Assembly (NCBI GenBank): GCA_030431455.1 | Contig: JAUIJE010000002.1 | Span: forward strand, 629,294-693,293 | Length of the DNA: 64,000 nucleotides | DNA from: a bacterium | GTDB taxonomy: Bacteria; Myxococcota; UBA727; JAUIJE01 | Direction: 5' to 3' | In this document: positions 25,111 through 34,528 of the stretch, one piece after another | Position numbering within the stretch: position 1 is the first letter of the stretch | How the letters are laid out: each line of letters opens with the position of its first letter | Program-made: the position numbers and the translations under genes | Notes under the pieces: generated by a model | What the model saw: the letters and a program-made list of their open reading frames with translations, nothing else | Told to the model about the DNA's origin: nothing | The model's database searches: none

Positions 25111-26984
25111 GCGACACCGAGTTCCGCGACCCTGCGTTTGTCGACTCGAACGAGTTCGACCAGGACGAGCCCACGGTGGTGACCAGCGCCCCCGAGAGCT
25201 TGTCGCAAGGCCTGAGCGAACTTCCCGACCTGCCCCACCGCGGGCTCGCGGGGAGCCTGTTCGGTGAGGTGGTCGCGGAACTGTTCGGGGTCTCGCCCAC
25301 CGCCATCGGCGAAGCCCTCGACGCGCAGGTCGAAAAAGGCATGCCCATCGGCGAGCTGCTCGTGGCCCAAAAGGCGCTCAGCCCCCACCAGGTGCTCGAG
25401 GCCTTGGCGGTGCAGCTCGAGCTGCCCTACCTGACCCACATCGAGGCGGACCTGATCCCCGACGAGCTCATCCGGCTTGTCCCCATTTCGTTCGGCAAGC
25501 AGAACCGGGTCGTGCCCCTCGGGCGCACCGACGACGGCATCGTGATCGTGGCCTGCTCAGACCCGCTCGACGCCGCCACCCACGACGTGCTCCGGGTGCT
25601 GTTCAAGGCCGAGCTCGAGCTCGCGGTGGCCGCCCCCGAGAACATCGTGGGCGCGATCAACAGCGCGTACGACCGCGCGTCCGCCCTGGCCGACCAGGCG
25701 GTGGCCGACCTCGAAGAGGGCGAAGGCACCGGCATCGACGGGGGCATCGACGACGAGATCGTCGATCTTCTGGACATCGAAGGGGACGACGAAGCCCCCA
25801 TCATCCGGCTGGTCAACTCCCTGATGTCCCAGGCGGTCAAAGACCGGGCCTCGGACATTCACATCGAGCCCTTCGAGCGCGAGATGAGCGTGCGCTTCCG
25901 CGTCGACGGGGTGCTCTCGGAAATCATCAAGCCCCCCCGCCGGTTCAAAGATGCGATCACCTCGCGCGTCAAAATCATGGCCGGACTCAACATCGCCGAA
26001 AAACGCCTGCCCCAGGACGGCCGCATCCGCCTCAAGGTCGCGGGCCGGGACATCGACATTCGTGTCTCCACCGTGCCCACGACGTACGGCGAGCGCATCG
26101 TGATGCGTCTGCTCGACCGCTCCAACGCGCTGCGCGAGCTCGACACCATTGGCTTTTCACCCCGCAACCTGAAGATGATGAACAACCTGATTCACAAGAG
26201 TCACGGCATCATCCTCGTCACCGGCCCCACCGGTTCCGGCAAGACCTCGACGCTGTACGCGTCGCTGGCCAAGATCAACAAGCCCGAGCTCAACATCCTC
26301 ACCATCGAGGACCCGGTCGAATACCAACTCAAGGGCGTCGGCCAGGTCCAGGTCAACGCGAAGATCGACCTCACCTTCGCGTCGGGTCTGCGCTCGTTCT
26401 TGCGGCAGGATCCCGACGTGATCATGGTGGGTGAGATTCGCGACCGCGAGACCGCGGAGATCGCGATCCAGGCCTCGCTCACCGGCCACTTGGTGCTCTC
26501 CACGGTGCACACCAACGACTCCGCCGGGGCGGTGACCCGTTTGGTGGACATGGGGGTCGAGCCCTTCCTGGTCGCATCCTCGCTCATCGGGGTTTTGGCC
26601 CAGCGTCTGGTGCGCACGATTTGCCCCGACTGCAAAGAGCCGGTCAAGCCGGTGGCCGAGGAGCTGCTCGAGGTCGGTCTCGATCCCGGTGAGGTCACCC
26701 AGGTGTACAAGGGCAAGGGCTGTCACAAGTGTGGAGACAGTGGATACCGGGGCCGGATCGGCATCTACGAGATGATGATGGTCGACGACGAGATTCGCAA
26801 GCTCATCACCCAGAACGTCGACGCCGGGACCCTGAAGAACCTCGCCCGGGAAAAGGGTCTGGTGGCGTTGCGCGAAGACGGCGCGATGAAAGTCGTGCAG
26901 GGCGTCACCACCATCGAAGAGGTCAGCCGGGTGACCCAAGAAGATACAGTGGCATTTGACGCCATGGACGCCGAGGGGGTCTGA
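25107..26984 (+). CDS. gspE: Type II secretion ATPase
   Basis: A 625-residue cytoplasmic hexameric ATPase that drives pseudopilus assembly. An acidic start leads to the MshEN/N1 domain at about 50-170 (GEALDAQVEKGMPIGELLVAQKALS). The ATPase has Walker A GPTGSGKT at 373-380, an Asp box near 395, a Walker B region around DPDVIMVGEIRD and the His box (GHLVLSTVHTNDSAGA). The zinc tetracysteine is CPDC near 506 and CHKC near 538. The start GTG overlaps gspD by four bases and the stop overlaps gspF by one base, so the genes are coupled. Confidence 0.96.
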   Translation: MSDTEFRDPAFVDSNEFDQDEPTVVTSAPESLSQGLSELPDLPHRGLAGSLFGEVVAELFGVSPTAIGEALDAQVEKGMPIGELLVAQKALSPHQVLEALAVQLELPYLTHIEADLIPDELIRLVPISFGKQNRVVPLGRTDDGIVIVACSDPLDAATHDVLRVLFKAELELAVAAPENIVGAINSAYDRASALADQAVADLEEGEGTGIDGGIDDEIVDLLDIEGDDEAPIIRLVNSLMSQAVKDRASDIHIEPFEREMSVRFRVDGVLSEIIKPPRRFKDAITSRVKIMAGLNIAEKRLPQDGRIRLKVAGRDIDIRVSTVPTTYGERIVMRLLDRSNALRELDTIGFSPRNLKMMNNLIHKSHGIILVTGPTGSGKTSTLYASLAKINKPELNILTIEDPVEYQLKGVGQVQVNAKIDLTFASGLRSFLRQDPDVIMVGEIRDRETAEIAIQASLTGHLVLSTVHTNDSAGAVTRLVDMGVEPFLVASSLIGVLAQRLVRTICPDCKEPVKPVAEELLEVGLDPGEVTQVYKGKGCHKCGDSGYRGRIGIYEMMMVDDEIRKLITQNVDAGTLKNLAREKGLVALREDGAMKVVQGVTTIEEVSRVTQEDTVAFDAMDAEGV

Positions 26985-28231
26985 TGCCGGTCTACGAGTA
27001 CAAAGGGTTCGATGCCAAGGGCAAGAACACCAAAGGTCTCCGCGAAGCGGACTCCGAACGGGCCCTGCGTACCGTGCTGCGCAAAGAAGGCGTTCGCATC
27101 ACCTCGCTCAAGGACGCGTCGGGCAAGGGCGGGGACAAAAAGCAGGGTGAGGGCGGCGGGGTCCTCAACCGCGAGATCAGCTTCAAGGGCCTGCAGCGCA
27201 TCAGCATCGACGACATCGGGGTCGCCACCCGGCAGCTCGCGACCTTGCTGCAAGCCGGCGTGCCCATGGTCGAATCGCTCACCGCCCTCATCGACCAGGT
27301 CGACAACAGCGCGTTCAAGAACATCCTCGCTCAGGTCAAAACCGACGTGAACGAAGGTCTCGCCCTCCACCAGGCGATGGAGAAACACAAACGTGTGTTC
27401 GACCACATCTTCGTCAACATGGTGCGCGCGGGGGAGTCGTCCGGCACCCTCGACATCGTGCTCGAGCGCTTGGCCGACTTCAAAGAGGGCCAAGCCCGGC
27501 TCAAGGGCCAGATCATCGGCGCGATGATCTACCCCGTGATCATGCTCGGGGTCGCGGTCATCGTGATGGCGTTGTTGTTCGTGGTCGTCGTGCCGCGGAT
27601 TACAAAAATCTTCGAGCACGCCGACGCCCAGCTGCCCTGGACCACCCAGACTTTGATTTGGATCAGCGAGTTTGCGCGGGATTGGTGGTTCTTGGTCATC
27701 GGGGGCACCATCGCCGGGACCATCGGCCTGCGGCGTTGGGCCCGCACCGAAAAGGGCAAAGCCGTGTTCGACCGGTTGAGCCTGCAGGTGCCGATCTTCG
27801 GGCCGCTGTTCCGCATGGTGGGGGTGGCCCGGTTTGCGCGGACATTGGGCACGCTCCTGCAGGCGGGGGTGTCGCTGCTCACCTCGCTGGAGATCACCAA
27901 GAACGTGGTGAACAACGCGGTGCTCTCCGACGCCATCGAGGTCACCCGGGAGGCGATCCGCGAGGGGGAAGAGATCGCGCCCCCGCTCAAGCGCAGCAAA
28001 CAATTCCCGCCGATGGTCACGCACATGATCGCGATCGGCGAAAAATCCGGTCAACTCGAGGGCATGTTGCTCCGGGTGGCCACAGCTTTTGAAGAGCGTG
28101 TCGACGCGCGGCTCAAGGGCCTCACCGCCCTGCTCGAGCCGGTGATGATCGTGGGCATGGCCGTCGGGGTCGGGTTCGTTGTGTTCTCGATCATGATGCC
28201 CATCCTGCAGATGAACACGCTGGTGAAATGA
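26984..28231 (+). CDS. gspF: Type II secretion inner-membrane platform protein
   Basis: A 415-residue polytopic protein at the centre of the secretion platform, contacting GspE and GspL. Two T2SSF domains lie at about 75-195 and 275-400, with the paired signature phrases ATLLQAGVPMVESL and GTLLQAGVSLLTSLEITKNVV. Three transmembrane segments lie near 180-205, 225-250 and 380-405. The length is normal for the family. It starts inside the gspE stop codon (TGATG). Confidence 0.95.
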   Translation: MPVYEYKGFDAKGKNTKGLREADSERALRTVLRKEGVRITSLKDASGKGGDKKQGEGGGVLNREISFKGLQRISIDDIGVATRQLATLLQAGVPMVESLTALIDQVDNSAFKNILAQVKTDVNEGLALHQAMEKHKRVFDHIFVNMVRAGESSGTLDIVLERLADFKEGQARLKGQIIGAMIYPVIMLGVAVIVMALLFVVVVPRITKIFEHADAQLPWTTQTLIWISEFARDWWFLVIGGTIAGTIGLRRWARTEKGKAVFDRLSLQVPIFGPLFRMVGVARFARTLGTLLQAGVSLLTSLEITKNVVNNAVLSDAIEVTREAIREGEEIAPPLKRSKQFPPMVTHMIAIGEKSGQLEGMLLRVATAFEERVDARLKGLTALLEPVMIVGMAVGVGFVVFSIMMPILQMNTLVK

Positions 28232-28294
28232 GGAATCCCGGGCCGCTTCACCGCGTCCCACCCATGAAGGATTGAACGCAAGAAAGGACCTGTC

Positions 28295-28735
28295 ATGACC
28301 GAAATGACAAACACTCAACAAGAAGCGGTGCGCCGGGTGGCCGCCCCCCGCGGTATGTCACTGCTCGAGATCATGGTCGTGATCGTGCTCATCGGTCTGG
28401 TGACCTCGATGGTCGGGGTCGCGGTGATGAACCGTCTCGAGGACGGCAAGATCGAGACCGCCCGCACCCAGGCCCGGAACATCGAGTCCGCCCTCGAGCA
28501 GTACAAGCTCAAGTTCGGCAGTTACCCCAACGCCACCCAAGGGCTGAGCGTGCTGGAGAGCCCGCCCAAGGGCACGCCGATCATGGACCGGATTCCGAAA
28601 GACCCGTGGAACAACGACTACATCTATTCGAACCCCGGCCAGAAAAACACCCGCAAGTTCGACGTGATCTCCAAAGGCCCCGACGGCCAAGAGGGGACGG
28701 AAGACGACGTCGGCAACTGGGAAGACTCCGAATGA
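28295..28735 (+). CDS. gspG: Major pseudopilin
   Basis: A 146-residue major pseudopilin. The prepilin leader is 20 residues, with cleavage expected between Gly20 and Met21 ahead of SLLEIMVVIVLIGL, and the conserved Glu at position +5. The mature part keeps YPNATQGLSVLESPP, DPWNNDYIYSNPG and the calcium-site loop GPDGQEGTEDDVGNW. It is separated from gspF by 63 bases and has its own AAAGGA site, as expected for the most abundant component. The spacer that follows is the only long gap in the operon. Confidence 0.95.
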   Translation: MTEMTNTQQEAVRRVAAPRGMSLLEIMVVIVLIGLVTSMVGVAVMNRLEDGKIETARTQARNIESALEQYKLKFGSYPNATQGLSVLESPPKGTPIMDRIPKDPWNNDYIYSNPGQKNTRKFDVISKGPDGQEGTEDDVGNWEDSE

Positions 28736-28894
28736 GCCCAGAGGCCCCCAGCGCGCCCGTGGCGTCGTTGCTGCGCTGCTCCCTCGGTCACGTACCTTAT
28801 GTACGCTCCCTCGGTGCGCTGCTCACGCCTTGCCACGAACACGCTGGATGGCCTCTGCATCTCATTCGGGCTTGTCCTGTAGGAACGCACACCC
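28736..28894. repeat. Intergenic repeat-like element inside the gsp operon
   Basis: A 159-base spacer with clear internal structure. CTCCCTCGGT occurs at 28779-28788 and 28806-28815, and GCGCTGCTC at 28773-28781 and 28816-28824, so two copies of the pair lie in mirrored order around a perfect hairpin, CGTAC-CTTAT-GTACG at 28791-28805. This is unlike any other spacer in the window and sits between the major pseudopilin gene and gspH. It may be a mobile or REP-like intergenic element, or an attenuator or processing site that lets gspG be made in excess. Its family was not identified. Confidence 0.5.
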
Positions 28895-29545
28895 TTGTCT
28901 AAACCTCGCGGATTTACCCTGCTGGAGATTGGCATCGCCATCGCGTTGATGGCGATGCTGCTCGCGTTGGTGTCGACGAGCGTGAACTCGTTGACGTCGG
29001 CGGAGATGCGCAAGCAGGTGGGCATGCTGCAGGGGCTGATCCGCGACACCTACGCGCGGACCGCGCTCAACGGCAACAGCCACCGCCTGGTGCTCGACCT
29101 CGACGCGGACGCGTTTTGGGTGGAGCGGGCCGAGGGCGGGGCGGTGGTGGGCCGCAACCTGATGAGCACCGACGCGGACGGGAAGATCGAGTTCGACAAG
29201 CAAGACGAACGGCTCGAGGGCACCGAGGACTCGGACGACCCCGAGGACATGGTGAAAAAGCAGCTGTTCGCGGGGCCGAGCTGGGGCGCGGTGGAAGACG
29301 AGTACGGCAAGCCGATTCAGCTCCCGGGTGGGGTGCGGTTTTTGTCGGTGTGGGTCGACCACCTGCAGGAGGCGGTGAGCGCGGGCAAGGTCGCGCTCAT
29401 CTTCTTCCCGGGCGGCTACATGCAAGAAGCGCACATCACGCTCACCGACGACGAGGACGGCAGCTACACGCTGACGTTGGTGACCCAACCTTTGACCGGG
29501 GAGACGTTCATCGAGAACGACATCCCCGATGTGCCGGTGCGATGA
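28895..29545 (+). CDS. gspH: Minor pseudopilin GspH
   Basis: A 216-residue pseudopilin with leader SKPRG and mature start FTLLEIGIAIALMAMLL, Glu at +5. The globular part is acidic in the middle (about 90-120). The order of genes and the GspH-type length place it here. The start is TTG 28895, with AGGAACG about twelve bases upstream; no ATG or GTG lies before the prepilin motif. It overlaps gspI by four bases (ATGA). Confidence 0.88.
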   Translation: MSKPRGFTLLEIGIAIALMAMLLALVSTSVNSLTSAEMRKQVGMLQGLIRDTYARTALNGNSHRLVLDLDADAFWVERAEGGAVVGRNLMSTDADGKIEFDKQDERLEGTEDSDDPEDMVKKQLFAGPSWGAVEDEYGKPIQLPGGVRFLSVWVDHLQEAVSAGKVALIFFPGGYMQEAHITLTDDEDGSYTLTLVTQPLTGETFIENDIPDVPVR

Positions 29546-30276
29546 GCATGAAGCGCGGGTTTTCGCTCCTGGAGGTGCTGGTGGCGGTGGCGTTGATGGC
29601 CATCGGGGTCACCGCCCTGCTCACGGTGCAGGCCCGGGCGGTGCGCCTGGCCCAAGAGGCGGGGGCGATCACCGTGGCCACCCAGCTCGCGCGCGGCAAG
29701 CTGTATGATTGCGAGACCGAGCTGCTCAAGCGCGGGTTTTCCACCGGCGACTACAAAGAGACCGGGAAGTTCGACGACGAGGGCTACGACCAGTTCTTCT
29801 GGGAGTGTCACGCCTACCAGCCCGACCTGCCCGTGCCCGACGCCGGGCAAATCACCGAAGGGGCGTTGGGCGCCCTCGGCGGCGGCGCGGCCGGGGCGGG
29901 GGCGGGGGCCGCGGGCGGCGGGGCCGCGGACCCGATGATGAGCATGGGCATGGGCATGATCGCCCCGGTGGTGGCCCAGCTCGCCCAGATCATGAAGGAG
30001 TCCCTGCGCGAGCTCGTGGTGGTGGTGAAGTGGAAGGACGGCGACACCTGGGAAGAGATGCGGGTGGCCACGCACCTCGTCGACACCGCCGCGGTCAATG
30101 CCATTGCGCAACAGCTGGGCAACATGCCCGGCATCCCCGGCCTGCCGGGCATGGGCGGCAGCGGCAGCGGGGGCAAAAGCGGCCCGGGGGGCACGTCGGT
30201 GCCGCCCAACAGCGCGGGCAACTTCAACCCCAACGCCGGCGCCCTGCAACCCAACAACCGCGGGAGGACGCGATGA
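29542..30276 (+). CDS. gspI: Minor pseudopilin GspI with Gly/Met-rich insertion
   Basis: A 244-residue pseudopilin with leader MSMKRG and mature start FSLLEVLVAVALMAIGVTALL. GspI normally ends near 120-130 residues; this one carries a Gly/Ala stretch at about 112-131, a Met-rich piece (DPMMSMGMGMIAP), then the expected RELVVVVKWKDGD strands, and a Gly/Pro/Asn-rich tail of about 50 residues. The insertion lies in the pilin fold. The pseudopilus tip (GspI-J-K) takes part in substrate recruitment. It overlaps gspH and gspJ by four bases each. Confidence 0.88.
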   Translation: MSMKRGFSLLEVLVAVALMAIGVTALLTVQARAVRLAQEAGAITVATQLARGKLYDCETELLKRGFSTGDYKETGKFDDEGYDQFFWECHAYQPDLPVPDAGQITEGALGALGGGAAGAGAGAAGGGAADPMMSMGMGMIAPVVAQLAQIMKESLRELVVVVKWKDGDTWEEMRVATHLVDTAAVNAIAQQLGNMPGIPGLPGMGGSGSGGKSGPGGTSVPPNSAGNFNPNAGALQPNNRGRTR

Positions 30277-30923
30277 CGCGCGCCCGCGGCTTCACCTTGC
30301 TCGAGGGGCTCATCGCCGCCGGCTTGCTCGCGGTGATCGGCACCGCCCTGGCCACCTCGCTGAGCTCGTCCATCGACTCCAAAGAGACCGTGGAAGGCAT
30401 CAGCGGCCGCTACCACGTGGTGCGCCAAGCCATGACCCGCATGGCCGATGAGATCTCCATGGCCTACATCTCGGCCCATATCGTGAATAGCGAGCTTCGG
30501 GTCAAAACCGCGTTCAAGGGCGAGCGAGACGTGCTCCACTTCACCGCCTTCGGCCACGTGCCCCGGGTGGCGGACGCCAAAGAGTCCGACCAGCGTGAGC
30601 TCTCGTACCTCATCGGCCCCGACGAGCGCACCGGCGCCCAGTCCATTCTCCGGCGCAACCAGCCCAACCCCGACGACCAGATGGACGAGGGCGGCCGCGA
30701 GCAGACCCTGCTCCCCGACGTCAAAGACCTCGAGTTTCAGTACTGGGACCCGCAGTCCGAGGACTGGAAGGACAGCTGGGACACCGAGGAGTCGCAGTTC
30801 ACCGGCCGGCTGCCGAGCCGGGTCAAGATCATGTTCACCGCGGTGATGGACAGCGGGGAAGAACAAACCTTCGTGAGCCAGACCAAGGTCTGGTTGGACA
30901 AGCCCTGGGTGTTTCGGAACTGA
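30273..30923 (+). CDS. gspJ: Minor pseudopilin GspJ
   Basis: A 216-residue pseudopilin with leader MTRARG and mature start FTLLEGLIAAGLLAVIGTALATS, Glu at +5. Family features include RYHVVRQAMTRMADEISMAYIS and the late strand DVKDLEFQYWDPQSEDWKDSW. It pairs with GspI and GspK in the pseudopilus tip. It overlaps gspI by four bases; gspK begins two bases after its stop. Confidence 0.9.
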   Translation: MTRARGFTLLEGLIAAGLLAVIGTALATSLSSSIDSKETVEGISGRYHVVRQAMTRMADEISMAYISAHIVNSELRVKTAFKGERDVLHFTAFGHVPRVADAKESDQRELSYLIGPDERTGAQSILRRNQPNPDDQMDEGGREQTLLPDVKDLEFQYWDPQSEDWKDSWDTEESQFTGRLPSRVKIMFTAVMDSGEEQTFVSQTKVWLDKPWVFRN

Positions 30924-30925
30924 CC

Positions 30926-32344
30926 ATGGACGCGCCGCAGACCTCTCCTGACCAAGCCCCGGTGCCCTGGCCGCGCCGGGTGTGGGCGGTGTTGATGACG
31001 CCCGTCGGCGAGCGGGTGTCCTACCGGTTGCCGTTTTCGAAACAGAAGCGGCGCGGGGCCCCCCACGGGGTGGCCTTGCTCACCGTGCTCATCGGCTTGG
31101 CCCTGATGAGCGCGGTGGTGACCGACCTCGGGTCCAACGAGATGGTGCGCTACAAGCTCGCCATCCACGACCGGGACGTGATGCGGGCCCAGGCGTTGAG
31201 CGAGAGCGGGGTCAACATCGCCCGGTTGGTGCTCGCGGTGCAGGCCGCGTTGCAGCCGATGGTGACCCAGCTCGTCGAGACCGGGTTCCCGTTGCCGGCG
31301 CAGACGGTGTGGGACCTCATCCCGCTGGAGAGCGGGTTGATGCGCGGGATGATCAGTGGAGAGCTGCAGAGCGCCATCGGTCTCGACGTGAGCTCGGCGC
31401 TGGAGAAGCGCAAAGAGGAGTTCGAGGCCAAGCAGGAGGACGCGGCGTTCGACGCGGCCGACGTCGATCCCGAGCTCGAGGGCACCGAGCCGTTTGTGCC
31501 CCCGGAGGGCGGGTTCGGGGGGTTTCAGGGTGAGTTCAACGTCGAGATCGACGACGAGGAGAAGAAGGCGGTGTCGCTGCGCGGCTGGGTCACCGCCGCG
31601 GATCGGTTCACCATCGCGCAGAAACTCTATTCCCTGTTCTTGCCCGAGCGCTACGACTTCCTGTTCGAGGAGCGCGACGCCGACGGCAACCGCACCGACC
31701 GCTACGAACTCGTGGCCAACATCTACGACTGGATCGACACCAACGAGGACGCCACCGACCCCCGCGCGGACCAGGTCAACTGGGGCCGCCTCGGGTCCGG
31801 CTCCGAAGACACGATGTACACCGCCTACGACGGCATCGAGCCCAAGAACGAATACTTCGACTCCCAGGCCGAGCTCCGCCTGGTGCGGGGCTGGACCGAC
31901 GCGCACGACAAAGCGTTCGGGGATGCGATCTCGATCTACGGCGAAGCCAAGACCAACATCCTGTCCGCGCCCCCGCAATCTGTGGAGAGCCTGGTGCGCA
32001 TCTGCGCCAAGAACCCCACCGACCCCTTGTTGTTCGACCCCGAGTGGATGCGCCTCACGGTCCAGACCTGGATGAGCTGCAAACAACTCGGCGCGCTGGT
32101 CCCCGGAGGGTGCCAAGCCAGCCCCAAGGGCTTCGTGGCCTATCTGGGCTCGGGCCTCGGCACCCAGGGCACGGCCCTGCTCGTCGACGAGCCGCGCTGC
32201 ATGGACAACATCTCCACCGAATCCAAGAACTTCACCGTCAAGAGCACCGCCCAGGTCGGGGACGTCACCCGCACCGTGTCGCTGGTGGTGCGGGTCCACG
32301 GGGCCATCGAAGAGCGGTACCACTACTCCATCGTCGGAAGGTAA
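30926..32344 (+). CDS. gspK: Type II secretion pseudopilin GspK
   Basis: A 472-residue large tip pseudopilin. The leader is unusually long, 48 residues, with cleavage expected after Gly48 before VALLTVLIGLALMSAVV. Position +5 is Thr rather than Glu, which is normal for GspK. The body has RAQALSESGVNIARLVL, the alpha domain, and the C-terminal part with WIDTNEDATDP and LSAPPQSVESLV, the usual GspK landmarks. It caps the pseudopilus with GspI and GspJ. The following gene starts seven bases on. Confidence 0.9.
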   Translation: MDAPQTSPDQAPVPWPRRVWAVLMTPVGERVSYRLPFSKQKRRGAPHGVALLTVLIGLALMSAVVTDLGSNEMVRYKLAIHDRDVMRAQALSESGVNIARLVLAVQAALQPMVTQLVETGFPLPAQTVWDLIPLESGLMRGMISGELQSAIGLDVSSALEKRKEEFEAKQEDAAFDAADVDPELEGTEPFVPPEGGFGGFQGEFNVEIDDEEKKAVSLRGWVTAADRFTIAQKLYSLFLPERYDFLFEERDADGNRTDRYELVANIYDWIDTNEDATDPRADQVNWGRLGSGSEDTMYTAYDGIEPKNEYFDSQAELRLVRGWTDAHDKAFGDAISIYGEAKTNILSAPPQSVESLVRICAKNPTDPLLFDPEWMRLTVQTWMSCKQLGALVPGGCQASPKGFVAYLGSGLGTQGTALLVDEPRCMDNISTESKNFTVKSTAQVGDVTRTVSLVVRVHGAIEERYHYSIVGR

Positions 32345-32350
32345 GCAGAG

Positions 32351-34528
32351 ATGACGACGATCGTTGGCATTGATTTGGGCTCGTACAGCGTCAAGGTGGT
32401 GCGCCTCGAAGGCCGCCGGGGCAGCGACTACGAGGTCACCGCCTATGACACCGAGCGGGTGCCCGAGGGCGCGGCCGGGGACAGCCTCGCCGACCGCCAC
32501 TTCGAAGCCTTGGTCGCGTTGCGCGACCGCGGCGCCCTCGACGGTCAGGTGTTCGTCACCGCCCTGCCCGGCGAGGGGGCGAGCATCCGCACCCTGAGCT
32601 TCCCCTTCTCCGATGTGCGCAAGATCGAGGCCGCGCTCCCCTTCGAGCTCGAGTCGGAGATCCCGTTCGACATCGAGGACGTGGTCTATTCCTGGACCCT
32701 CACCGGCCAGAAAAAGATCCAGCGCGTCGAGGTGTCGGGCGAGGTGCCCGCCCCCGAGACCGAGGTGTTGGTGGGCTGGGCCAAGAGCGATTCGGTGGCC
32801 GAACACCTCGCCCTGTTCGAGAGCGTGGGCATCGACCCGCGGCGGGTGCAGTTCGATGCCATGGCATTGGTGGACCTGTTCGACGGGGTGTTCAAAGACG
32901 CGCACGACGCGGAGCTCACCGACGCCCCGGCCATGACCCCGGGCGGCACGGTGGTGCAGAGCGGGCCGGACGCGCCCGACCCCGCGGTGGCCATGGTCGA
33001 CATCGGCCACCACCGCACCAATGTGTGCATCATCGCCCAGGACCGGGTGGTGGGCGCGCACACCATCTTGCACGGGGGCGCGGACGCCACCCGCAACCTC
33101 GCCCGGGAGATCGGCATCTCCCTGCAGGACGCCGAGCGGGGCAAGCGCACCGAGGCGTTCATCGAGGTGCTCGGGGCCGAGGCCCAGTTCCCCGAACAGC
33201 GCCGGGCCAGTGACATTCTGAAGAAGTCCTACGCACCGATTTTGCGTCGACTGCGCCAGGTGTTCCAGTCCGCCATGGGCCAAAGCCGGGTCCGGGTGGT
33301 CAAGATCGTGCTCACCGGGGGCGGCAGCCGCATCGCCAACCTGCAGCGGCACATGTCCGACGTGCTCAACGTGCACACCGTGCGCGGGGGCCGGGATGTG
33401 GCCACCCGGTTGGGGGCCGCGCTCCCGCTCTATCCCGACGACGAACAGGACATGTCCGAGGTGCCGGAAGCGGCCGGGGCCTTGGCCTACGCGTTCTCGG
33501 GCCTGCTCGGCGAGCAGAGCCGGTCGAAGCTCGATTTCCGCACCGGGGAGTTTGCCTGGCGGGGCGAGCTCGATTTCATCCGCGACCGTGCAGCGACATT
33601 GGGGGTGTGGACCGCGGTGATTTTGCTCGCCATCCTCGTCAGCGGCGCGGTTCGGATCTGGACCCTGGGCAACCAGGCGGACGAACTCACCGCCGCGCAG
33701 GTCGCGGCGTGCAAGGCCCTCACCGGCCAAGAGATCGAGTCCACCACCCGCTGTCTGAACATCATCAACGACCGCATCACCGGCCAGTCGGGCTTTGTCA
33801 TCCCCGAGGACTCGGCCGCGGACATGTACCTGGAGGTCTCCCGGCGGGTGCCGCCCAAAGACCAGATCCCCCGCAAAGTCACCGAGCTCGACATCAACGA
33901 CGACCGCATCCGGATCAAGGGCGAGACCTCGGATTACGACGGGGTGGACAAGATCGTGGCCGCGCTGCAAGGGGGACGCTGCTTCTCCGAGGTGGAAAAG
34001 GGCAAAGCCAGGGACGTGCAAGGCAAGATCGAATGGAACGCGGTCATCACCCTGGACTGCGCGAAGAAGCCCGAGGGCGATGAGCTCCCCGAGGGCCAGA
34101 TCACGGGGACCAAAAAGAAGAGCGCCTCGCGCGCCAGCCCCGCGCCCACCCCGCGCAACACCACCCCCACCCGGCCGGCCCCGATCAAGGCCAAGGCCGC
34201 GACCCCGCTGAAGGCCGCGAGCACCGACGCCGACCGCGACGACAAAGATGAAGAGCGCCAAAAGCGCATCGAACAGGCCCGGGAGCGGGCCCGGGAGCGG
34301 GCCAAGGAGCGCGCGGCCAAGCTGCGCGAAGCCCGCGGGGACAAGATGCCCGCCGACGTCAAGCGCGAGCGCATCAAGGAGCAACAGAACATGCTCGATC
34401 GCATTCGGGAGCAGCGGGGGCTCGAGCCCAAAGCGGGGGGCAAGCCCCTGCGGCCGCGGCCCGGGGTCATGCCCCGGATTCCCACGCCGAAGTTGAAGAA
34501 GCGGGCCGCCGACGAGGGGGATGAGTGA
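32351..34528 (+). CDS. gspL: GspL/PilM-like cytoplasmic-periplasmic protein with long charged tail
   Basis: A 725-residue protein joining the GspE ATPase to the membrane platform. Residues 1-370 are a PilM/actin-like fold starting VGIDLGSYSVKVVRLEG with a second phosphate loop MVDIGHHRTNVC and LTGGGSRIANL. A transmembrane helix lies at about 416-438, followed by a periplasmic ferredoxin-like domain to about 580. Residues about 590-725 are an unusual Pro/Lys/Arg-rich extension with a predicted charged helix (ERQKRIEQARERARERAKERAAKLRE). Ordinary GspL proteins are near 400 residues, so this is clearly longer. The stop overlaps the gspM start by one base. Confidence 0.85.
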   Translation: MTTIVGIDLGSYSVKVVRLEGRRGSDYEVTAYDTERVPEGAAGDSLADRHFEALVALRDRGALDGQVFVTALPGEGASIRTLSFPFSDVRKIEAALPFELESEIPFDIEDVVYSWTLTGQKKIQRVEVSGEVPAPETEVLVGWAKSDSVAEHLALFESVGIDPRRVQFDAMALVDLFDGVFKDAHDAELTDAPAMTPGGTVVQSGPDAPDPAVAMVDIGHHRTNVCIIAQDRVVGAHTILHGGADATRNLAREIGISLQDAERGKRTEAFIEVLGAEAQFPEQRRASDILKKSYAPILRRLRQVFQSAMGQSRVRVVKIVLTGGGSRIANLQRHMSDVLNVHTVRGGRDVATRLGAALPLYPDDEQDMSEVPEAAGALAYAFSGLLGEQSRSKLDFRTGEFAWRGELDFIRDRAATLGVWTAVILLAILVSGAVRIWTLGNQADELTAAQVAACKALTGQEIESTTRCLNIINDRITGQSGFVIPEDSAADMYLEVSRRVPPKDQIPRKVTELDINDDRIRIKGETSDYDGVDKIVAALQGGRCFSEVEKGKARDVQGKIEWNAVITLDCAKKPEGDELPEGQITGTKKKSASRASPAPTPRNTTPTRPAPIKAKAATPLKAASTDADRDDKDEERQKRIEQARERARERAKERAAKLREARGDKMPADVKRERIKEQQNMLDRIREQRGLEPKAGGKPLRPRPGVMPRIPTPKLKKRAADEGDE

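Noticed and set aside
28606-29049. Small frames on both strands across the gspG-gspH spacer
   Set aside because: They run into the ends of gspG or gspH in other frames and hold no domain; the spacer looks like a repeat element, not a gene.
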